From Phenylobacterium sp. (GTDB taxonomy: Bacteria; Pseudomonadota; Alphaproteobacteria; Caulobacterales; Caulobacteraceae): DNA of 64,000 bases. The notes beneath the pieces are model-generated. The model saw only the letters and a program-made list of their open reading frames with translations, was not told the origin of the DNA and searched no databases. A program made the position numbers and the translations under genes. The DNA is taken from NCBI GenBank assembly GCA_018001015.1, contig JAGNIV010000013.1, forward strand, positions 34,952 through 98,951, in the 5' to 3' direction. Below, in pieces: positions 58,664-64,000 of the stretch (the first letter of the stretch is position 1; every line of letters starts with the position of its first letter).

Positions 58664-59794
58664 TTGGAACTCGCCTTCAAGAACGCCCAGGTCGTCACCG
58701 CCGATGACTCGTTCCTCGGCTCGGTGCTGGTCCGGGACGGCAAGATCGTCGCGATCGACCGCGGCGGCTCGATCGGAGAGGACCTGGCTGGAGACGTCCT
58801 GATGCCGGGCGTGATCGACCTGCACACCGACAATCTGGAGAAGCACTTCTTTCCCCGGCCCAACATCGACTGGAATCCCATCTCAGCGGCGGTGACCCAT
58901 GACGGCTGCTGCCTGTCGGTGGGGGTGACCACCGTGTTCGACAGCCTGAGCATCGGGACGTTCAATCCGTCCGTCGCGCGCAATCACGACAACCTTCCCC
59001 GGCTGGCCAATGGCCTGCTGGCCGCCCGCGACGCCGGCATGCTGAAGGGCGATCATCGCCTGCACTGGCGCTGCGAGACCCCGGCCGATGACTTGCCGGC
59101 GCGGTTGGAGCAGATGGCGGGTCACCCGATGACCTCGCTGTTCTCGCTGATGGACCACACACCCGGCCAAAGGCAGTACCGCAATATCGAGAAGCACCTG
59201 GCCAACTGGGCCGCGAACGGGATGTCTCCCCAGGACATCGACGAGCGCCTGGCCGGCATCCACGACCGTCAGGGCCGCAATGCGGCCAACAACCGCCGCC
59301 TGGTGGCGGACCTGGCCAGGTCGCGGGGGATACCCCTGGCCAGCCACGATGACGAGGACGTCGAGCACGTTGACGAGGCCGCCGACCTGGGCGCCACCGT
59401 CTCGGAATTCCCCGTCACCATCGAGGCCGCCCGGCGCGCCCGGGAGCGCGGCATGGTGGTGGTGATGGGCGGGCCCAACCTGATGCGGGGCGGTTCCTAT
59501 TCGGGCAACGTCCCGGCCTCGGAGCTGGCCGACGCCGGCCTGTTGGACGCCTTCGCCTCCGACTATGTGCCGCGCAGCCTGATCGAGTGCGCCTTCGCCC
59601 TAACGGCGCCGCCGTTCGGCTGGGACCTGGCCCGGGCCGTGGCCGTGGTGACCGCCGCTCCGGCCCGTGCGGCCCAACTCACTGACCGGGGCGTGATCGA
59701 GGCCGGCCGTCGCGCTGACCTCGTGCGGGTCAACACCTGCGGCGATCTGCCCGTCGTCCGCGGCGTCTGGGTCGAGGGCCAGCGCGCCGCCTGA
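58664..59794 (+). CDS. phnM: Alpha-D-ribose 1-methylphosphonate 5-triphosphate diphosphatase (copy 2)
   Basis: The 376-residue protein is a full-length PhnM paralogue: VIDLHTDNLEKHFFPRPNIDW, LMDHTPGQRQYRNIEKHL, ASHDDEDVEHVDEAADLGATVSEFPVTIEAA and MVVVMGGPNLMRGGSYSGNVPASEL. It retains the metal-binding motifs of copy 1 but differs widely elsewhere, so it is not a recent duplication. The start is TTG at 58664 preceded by AAAGGAA. It forms an operon with phnF; some bacteria have this phnF-phnM order natively, so copy 1 could be the acquired one. Confidence 0.93.
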   Translation: MELAFKNAQVVTADDSFLGSVLVRDGKIVAIDRGGSIGEDLAGDVLMPGVIDLHTDNLEKHFFPRPNIDWNPISAAVTHDGCCLSVGVTTVFDSLSIGTFNPSVARNHDNLPRLANGLLAARDAGMLKGDHRLHWRCETPADDLPARLEQMAGHPMTSLFSLMDHTPGQRQYRNIEKHLANWAANGMSPQDIDERLAGIHDRQGRNAANNRRLVADLARSRGIPLASHDDEDVEHVDEAADLGATVSEFPVTIEAARRARERGMVVVMGGPNLMRGGSYSGNVPASELADAGLLDAFASDYVPRSLIECAFALTAPPFGWDLARAVAVVTAAPARAAQLTDRGVIEAGRRADLVRVNTCGDLPVVRGVWVEGQRAA

Positions 59795-59800
59795 CGCCGG

Positions 59801-60028
59801 GTGCGTATCGTCACCCTCAACACCTTTAAGAACGAGGGCCGCTACCTCCGTCACCTGCGGCTGCTGGGCCTCGTCGCCCACCGCGCTCCGTCTCGACGCA
59901 AGGTCCGCACGCACCAGGTCCGCGACCTCCACAGCACCTCCGGCCTGGCGATCCTGACCCGCGCTCAGGGCGTCGCCGACGTCCTCGCCCTGGCCAGCCA
60001 TCCCGCCGTCGGACTGGATCTGGCCTGA
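59801..60028 (+). pseudogene. Decayed endonuclease/exonuclease/phosphatase-type gene of phn locus
   Basis: The 75-residue frame starts MRIVTLNTFKNEGRYLRHLRLL, as in metal-dependent endonuclease/exonuclease/phosphatase (EEP) proteins found in phn clusters. It then jumps to KVRTHQVRDLHSTSGLAILTR, which in intact homologues lies well downstream. The metal-binding glutamate segment (LQE) between is missing and the frame ends soon after. This is best explained by an internal deletion plus 3' loss, leaving a non-functional remnant six bases after phnM copy 2. Start would be GTG. Confidence 0.65.
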
Positions 60029-60039
60029 CCCCAAAGAAA

Positions 60040-60067
60040 ACGCTCCCACACAGGCGTGTGGGAGCGT
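60040..60067 (-). terminator. Intrinsic terminator hairpin, minus-strand receptor gene
   Basis: ACGCTCCCACAC (60040-60051) pairs perfectly with GTGTGGGAGCGT (60056-60067) around AGGC. Read leftwards it is followed by TTTTCTTTGG, so it fits an intrinsic terminator for the TonB-dependent receptor gene that ends at 60126. Confidence 0.8.
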
Positions 60068-60074
60068 GAAGTGT

Positions 60075-60106
60075 TCAGCCGGACGCTGCGGAGAGCGTCC
60101 GGCTGA
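60075..60106. terminator. Second strong hairpin between converging genes
   Basis: TCAGCCGGACGCT (60075-60087) pairs over all 13 bases with AGCGTCCGGCTGA (60094-60106), loop GCGGAG. No T-run follows on either side, so it may assist termination or protect the 3' end of transcripts rather than terminate alone. Confidence 0.65.
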
Positions 60107-60125
60107 GGGGATTTGCGGCGGAGGA

Positions 60126-62516
60126 CTACATCTTGACCTTGGCCTCAAGACCGAAGGTTCGCGGCTCGTTGAATGAGCCGGTGATGCCGGTCGTGAGGCT
60201 GATGTTGCGGGAGTAAAGGTACTCCTTGTTGAACAGGTTGCGCCCCCAGAGCGAGACGCTCAGCCTGGCGCCGGAGTCGGCGAGCTGGATGTCGGCGAGC
60301 GAGATGCGGCCGTTGAACACCAGTCCGGGCTCGCTCTTGATCGCCTTGAGGGTCGGGCCGGGATCGCGGTCGGTGGCGTAGGAGCCGGAGTCCCAGTTGC
60401 CGTCGAAGTGGGTCCGCAGGGTGAAGGTCTCGAAGGGCCGGACATAGTCGACCGCCAGGTTGGCGGCATGCTCGGGGGTGTATTCCTGATAGATCACGGT
60501 CGGAGTGGTGGGCACCACCATGCCGACGCCGGGCACGAAGGTGGGGAAGGGATTGATCGTCGGCGCCAGGTGGACATAGGCATAGGTGTAGCTGGCCGAG
60601 AGGGTCAGCCCCTCCATGGGGATGAGGGTGAAATCGGTTTCCACGCCGCTCACCCGGCCCTTGCCCGGGATGTTGACGGTGTCGGTGGTCGTGCGGGTCG
60701 TCGTCGCCCCAGTGATGATGTTGCCGTTCGCGTCGTACGAATAGTAGGGCGCCGAGAAGTCGACCTGTACGTCCGTATACTCGCCGGTATAGGCCGCGAT
60801 ATTCAGACGCGCGCGGTTGTCCAAGAACTGGGTCTTGGCGCCGATCTCGAACATCGAGACTTCTTCGGGATCGAAGGCCTGGTAGCTCAGTGATCGGGAA
60901 TTGGCCCCGCCGGACTTATAGCCGGTGCTCCACTTGCCGTAGGCTTGGATGTCCGGCGTCACATCCACCGCGACGGTGATCATCGGATCGATCCGCGACC
61001 AGCTCTTGCTGAAGCCGAGCACCACCGGCTTGCCGAATTGGTTGATCGGCAAGGCGTTGTTGACGACGTAGAGTTCGCCGTCCTTCTTGTCCTTCGTCCA
61101 GCGTAGGCCGCCGGTCAGGTGGACGATGTCGTTGAAGATCGGAGGCGTCCAGGTGAGTTGCCCATAGACACCATAGCTGTCGGCGGCGACCCGGCTCGCC
61201 CGGTCGATCGGGGCGGTGGGAAACAGGATCGGTATGTCGATGGCGATGGGGGCGACGTTGGGGCCTAGCGGCAGCGGGGTGGCCGCGGTCCCCGTGGCGT
61301 TGAACTGCAGGGAGTTATAGGTCTGCGCCATGTCGTCGACGTTCTCGTGATAGGCGAGGGCGCCGACGACGTACTTGAAGAGATCGACTTCGCCGAGCGC
61401 CTGGAATTCCTGGCTGTACTGATCCTGGACAAATTCAGCGAGGCTGTAGCGGGCGAACTGTCCGTTTGGCGTGAACACCGCTCCTGAGCTGCTGTTGGAG
61501 AACTGGGTCTGGGTCAGTTCCCGATAGGAGGAAATTGACTTCAGCGTCAGGGCCGGAGACACCTCCCACTTCAGGGTCAGGGCATGGCCCGACTGAGTGC
61601 CGACGCTGGGCTGTAGCGGTATGCCGACCGACGCCGTCTTGACCCGGTTGGGCAGGACGGGGGTCAGGGGCGCGAGTTTGTTGCTGCCCGCCTTGACGTT
61701 GTAGGAATAGAGCGTGCTCGACTCGTCATGGCTCGTGTCGAAGGAATAGTTGGCGGTGAAGTCGTCCGTCGGACGCCACTGAACCTGGGCGTGAACGCCG
61801 CGGCGCTCGATGGCGCCGAAGTCGGAGGCGCCGGCCATCGGATTCTTCACGACCCCGTCGCGGCCGGTGATGACGCCGTCCAGCTTGATGCTGACATCCC
61901 GGTATTCCGGTAGATCCAGATGGAGCTCGCTTTCGTAGCGGCCGAAGTTGCCGAGACCCGCGCCCACCTCAAGATGGAACTCCCCGGTCGGCTTCTTGCT
62001 GGTGATGTTCAGGGCGCCGCCCTCGGTGTTGCGGCCGAACAAGGTCCCCTGCGGCCCCTTCAGGACCTCGAAGCTCTGGACGTCGTAGAGGGCGGCGTTC
62101 AGACCTTGCGGGCGGCCGAGATACACGCCGTCGATATAGACGCCGACGCCCGGGTCTCGAGCCGGCTGGTTGGTGTCGATCATCACCCCGACGCCACGAA
62201 TGTTCAGGATCAGGCTGAAAGGGCGCGACGCATAGGGCATGACCCGCAGGCCTGGCGCGCCGCCGGTGACCAAATCGGCCAGCGACTGGACGTGGCGGTC
62301 TTCAAGTTCCTCGCCGCTCAGGGCCGAGATCGAGATCGGCGTCTTCTGGAGGTTGGTTTCACTCCTGGTGGCGGTGACCACCACCTCGGAAAGTCCGACG
62401 CCTCCCTCGGCGTCCGCCGCCTCGTCCGCCCAGGCGGGCGATGCGCCGGCCAGAATGAGCACTGATAGAGCCGCGCCGCAAAGCGCGGTCTCGCGATGAC
62501 TGTGCCGAGATTTCAT
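60126..62516 (-). CDS. TonB-dependent outer-membrane receptor
   Basis: The 796-residue protein has a signal peptide (ending near GASPAWA), a TonB-box-like segment GLSEVVVTATRSETNLQKTPISISALSGEEL, and a plug domain with LILNIRGVGVMIDTNQPARDPGVGVYIDGVYLGRPQG and LKGPQGTLFGRNTEGGALNITSKKP. A barrel ends in FGLEAKVKM. This type is abundant in Caulobacterales and sphingomonads and often imports plant-derived or complex organic compounds. The ligand is unknown. A strong GAGGGGGT ribosome-binding site precedes the ATG. No Fur-like site was seen upstream. Confidence 0.92.
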   Translation of the reverse strand: MKSRHSHRETALCGAALSVLILAGASPAWADEAADAEGGVGLSEVVVTATRSETNLQKTPISISALSGEELEDRHVQSLADLVTGGAPGLRVMPYASRPFSLILNIRGVGVMIDTNQPARDPGVGVYIDGVYLGRPQGLNAALYDVQSFEVLKGPQGTLFGRNTEGGALNITSKKPTGEFHLEVGAGLGNFGRYESELHLDLPEYRDVSIKLDGVITGRDGVVKNPMAGASDFGAIERRGVHAQVQWRPTDDFTANYSFDTSHDESSTLYSYNVKAGSNKLAPLTPVLPNRVKTASVGIPLQPSVGTQSGHALTLKWEVSPALTLKSISSYRELTQTQFSNSSSGAVFTPNGQFARYSLAEFVQDQYSQEFQALGEVDLFKYVVGALAYHENVDDMAQTYNSLQFNATGTAATPLPLGPNVAPIAIDIPILFPTAPIDRASRVAADSYGVYGQLTWTPPIFNDIVHLTGGLRWTKDKKDGELYVVNNALPINQFGKPVVLGFSKSWSRIDPMITVAVDVTPDIQAYGKWSTGYKSGGANSRSLSYQAFDPEEVSMFEIGAKTQFLDNRARLNIAAYTGEYTDVQVDFSAPYYSYDANGNIITGATTTRTTTDTVNIPGKGRVSGVETDFTLIPMEGLTLSASYTYAYVHLAPTINPFPTFVPGVGMVVPTTPTVIYQEYTPEHAANLAVDYVRPFETFTLRTHFDGNWDSGSYATDRDPGPTLKAIKSEPGLVFNGRISLADIQLADSGARLSVSLWGRNLFNKEYLYSRNISLTTGITGSFNEPRTFGLEAKVKM

Positions 62517-62588
62517 GATGACCCCCTCTGGTGAGGAGGTCAGCTCTACGGAGCCCGCGATTCGGTTAGGTCACGCTGGCGAGAAACA

Positions 62589-63254
62589 TTGGTGATCGTG
62601 CTGCAATTTGTTGAACGCACGGCGGGGGGCCGCGCCACTTCGTCCGCGTCTCCGGCGACGTATGCCCGCCCGCCACGATCAGAAAGGGAACGGGGCTACG
62701 TCGAGCATTGCCTGGGGGGCCGGGATAGAGAGGCTGCCACCGAACTGTCTGTACACTCCCAACTCGCCATTCTTGTAGAGGTCCGAGCCATAGAGATAGG
62801 GGCCGAGGCTCAGGAAGGCGTAGAACAGCTCGACTGGTTCTATGATGAGGAGACGTTTTCGACCTGCAGCCTCTGGGATCTGAAACGGCGCGCGCGAGAT
62901 GGAATGTTGCTCGTCGATGTCGCTGGGGGAAGCTGGCGGATAGTGCGGGTGATCGACATAGGGCCGAGAGGAAAGTCCTGGAAACGCATCCTTAGGATCA
63001 TCTTTCGCGGTGATCGCCGAGTCCGATACGACCTCGTCGAAGAAGATCCCCTCGATTTTGACGCAGTGCTGGATCGGGTTTGCAGGTCGATCCAAGCCAA
63101 CCCGGATCACTGGCGGGACGATGAGGCCGTCGCAGGCGAGGACGGCCCACTTCGTGATGAGCAGGAGATGTTGGATGAACAAATAGAACGAGTGCGAAGT
63201 GCTACCAACCTGCGCGGGGTGATCGACGCGCTTCAATATAATCTGATGAACTGA
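62589..63254 (+). CDS. Hybrid reading frame; only C-terminal ~145 residues look like a real protein
   Basis: The part from about 62820 to the stop encodes LDWFYDEETFSTCSLWDLKRRARDGMLLVDVAGGSWRIVRVIDIGP and a charged tail ending LRGVIDALQYNLMN, which has the composition of a genuine small hypothetical protein. The preceding 70-odd codons run antisense through a duplicated fragment of the neighbouring small gene (62675-62798) and look artificial. No good start lies at the junction, so the gene has probably lost its own 5' end by recombination. Function unknown; an immunity-type protein is only a guess. Confidence 0.4.
   Translation: MVIVLQFVERTAGGRATSSASPATYARPPRSERERGYVEHCLGGRDREAATELSVHSQLAILVEVRAIEIGAEAQEGVEQLDWFYDEETFSTCSLWDLKRRARDGMLLVDVAGGSWRIVRVIDIGPRGKSWKRILRIIFRGDRRVRYDLVEEDPLDFDAVLDRVCRSIQANPDHWRDDEAVAGEDGPLRDEQEMLDEQIERVRSATNLRGVIDALQYNLMN
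62675..62798 (-). pseudogene. Duplicated 3' fragment of the small gene at 63455-63778
   Basis: This segment matches 63451-63574 without gaps over about 124 bases, with roughly ten differences. On the minus strand it encodes YLYGSDLYKNGELGVYRQFGGSLSIPAPQ, the C-terminus of the 107-residue protein, but the upstream two-thirds of that gene are absent. It is thus a truncated copy. Confidence 0.75.
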
Positions 63255-63454
63255 TCGTCTGAAACGAGAGGTGGAGGGGTTTGGGGGCCGAACAGGGCCT
63301 TCGGAGAACAGGCCAGATGACGGATTGGTCTCGCTGGAAGCCCGGTGCGCCGGGGCTTTGGTGACTTGGTCTCGGAGAAGAGCCAAGTTGCCCTGACTGT
63401 CTGGCGGTGGACGCAGTCGGAGGTCCAGCGTCTCCAGGATGAACAGGCCGACGA
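63255..63454. other. Intergenic accessory DNA
   Basis: No gene is supported in these 200 bases. The sequence lies between the hybrid frame and the small minus-strand gene and is of lower G+C than the main chromosome part. It may be what separates two halves of the duplication. Confidence 0.4.
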
Positions 63455-63778
63455 TCAGAAAGGGAACGGAGCTCTGTCGAGCATTGACTGGGGGGCCGGG
63501 ATAGAGAGGCTGCCACCGAACTGTCCGTACACTCCCAACTCGCCATTCTTGTAGAGGTCCGACCCATAGAGGTACGCGGACAGCGTTTTCAGCCCAAGGG
63601 CGAGAGCCTGCAGGCTCGAGACACCACTGATCTTGCGCTCCACGTTTATGGGTTCGCTGATCTCAAACCTGCAGGACCATAATCCCTCGTATTCGTCCCA
63701 TTCAGGCGCCAACACCCGGACGCTCACCTTCGCGGCGCTGTATGACAGATCCAATTCAACCGCCGCGATTTCAGTCAT
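63455..63778 (-). CDS. Small conserved hypothetical protein (DUF6968-like)
   Basis: The 107-residue protein MTEIAAVELDLSYSAAKVSVRVL continues with PEWDEYEGLWSCRFEISEP and ISGVSSLQALALGLKTLSAYLYGSDLYKNGELG, a pattern I associate loosely with DUF6968-type small proteins. No signal peptide or membrane segment is present. A truncated copy of its 3' end lies at 62675-62798. It sits beside an IS21-type fragment, so it is probably accessory. Function unknown. Confidence 0.65.
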   Translation of the reverse strand: MTEIAAVELDLSYSAAKVSVRVLAPEWDEYEGLWSCRFEISEPINVERKISGVSSLQALALGLKTLSAYLYGSDLYKNGELGVYGQFGGSLSIPAPQSMLDRAPFPF

Positions 63779-63836
63779 CTGTTACCGTCTGCCGTGGGTC
63801 TGGAGAGGCGGCCATCCGACCTCGCCATCAGTTGCA

Positions 63837-64000
63837 ATGCAATGGGCTTCCCTCTCAGAAGCGCTCTGGAGGCAGGCCAACGCCGCCGGCGCCAGGAAGG
63901 ATCGGCTGACGCTGACGCGGATGGCCGATCTGCTATCCCGGGAGGGATATGAGGGCAGCTATGATGCTGTGCGAAGGTACGCTGGCCGCTGGTCGTCCAA
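63837..64000 (+). mobile_element. IS21-family transposase (istA-like), fragment running off the window
   Basis: The frame from 63837 encodes WRQANAAGARKDRLTLTRMADLLSREGYEGSYDAVRRYAGRW, matching the region after the helix-turn-helix of IS21-type IstA transposases, where E-G-Y-x-G-S-Y-D-A-V-R-R-Y is typical. The usual first ~90 residues are not found upstream; that space is taken by the small minus-strand gene. So the element is 5' truncated or uses an atypical start. The rest lies beyond base 64000. Confidence 0.65.

Noticed and set aside
62679-63386. 235-codon minus-strand frame across the accessory region
   Set aside because: Only its last ~45 codons, from the duplicated fragment, resemble a protein; the rest is antisense to the more protein-like plus-strand frame.
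1-64000. tRNA, rRNA or tmRNA genes
   Set aside because: No T-loop/anticodon-arm pattern or rRNA-like conserved block was noticed while reading either strand; this is a negative by eye, not by covariance search.

Overview
The window is about 68% G+C, gene-dense DNA from an alphaproteobacterium, most likely of the Caulobacterales (Phenylobacterium- or Caulobacter-like). This is inferred from the gene order lptM between argH and lysA, ftsEX beside a zinc-ribbon membrane protein, outer-membrane TonB-dependent receptors, many overlapping start/stop codons, and dispersed intergenic hairpin repeats around GTCATCCCGG. No database search was possible, so the genus is a guess. No rRNA, tRNA or CRISPR array was recognised.

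Layout. 1-20.7 kb is mostly core metabolism and envelope: the end of a pectate lyase, an SMR transporter, an aromatic/histidine cluster (chorismate mutase, hisC, prephenate dehydrogenase), a methyltransferase, a coupled trio (DUF2125, a gamma-glutamyltransferase-like fragment, a glycosyltransferase with a C-terminal helix-turn-helix), a ChaC-like protein, plsC between two repeats, a DUF218 protein, ftsX-ftsE, a zinc-ribbon protein, a phosphoribosyltransferase, lysA-lptM-argH, a TlpA thioredoxin, an XRE regulator, a fructokinase, an ACT-domain protein and mobA.

20.7-30.1 kb is a complete-looking assimilatory nitrate/nitrite module: nasT-nasS (RNA-binding antiterminator and its nitrate sensor), narK, nirB-nirD, nasA and cobA for siroheme. 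A structured leader lies before narK. A FadR-type regulator follows.

31.0-36.8 kb is a single 1,916-residue reading frame made almost wholly of 8-residue repeats (about 238 units). It is the strangest object in the window and I recognise no characterised family.

37.1-44.6 kb is an iron-uptake island on the minus strand: a Fiu-like receptor under two tandem Fur-box-like palindromes, an FMN alpha-hydroxy-acid dehydrogenase, a PiuC hydroxylase, then tonB-exbB-exbD, a PepSY-like protein and a small membrane protein, with a third Fur-like site before tonB.

44.8-60.0 kb is a carbon-phosphorus lyase region: two phosphonate-type binding proteins, two permeases and phnC (uptake), a hexapeptide acetyltransferase, phnN, a DUF1045 2H-type protein, phnM, phnL, phnK, phnJ, phnI, phnH, phnG, then divergent phnF and a second phnM, followed by a decayed endonuclease/exonuclease/phosphatase gene. 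Two Pho-box-like sites precede phnD and phnC. A PfkB sugar kinase gene is wedged inside.

60.1-64.0 kb holds a second TonB-dependent receptor gene behind two strong hairpins. It is followed by lower-G+C accessory DNA with a partial duplication of a small gene, a hybrid reading frame and an IS21-type transposase fragment running off the end.
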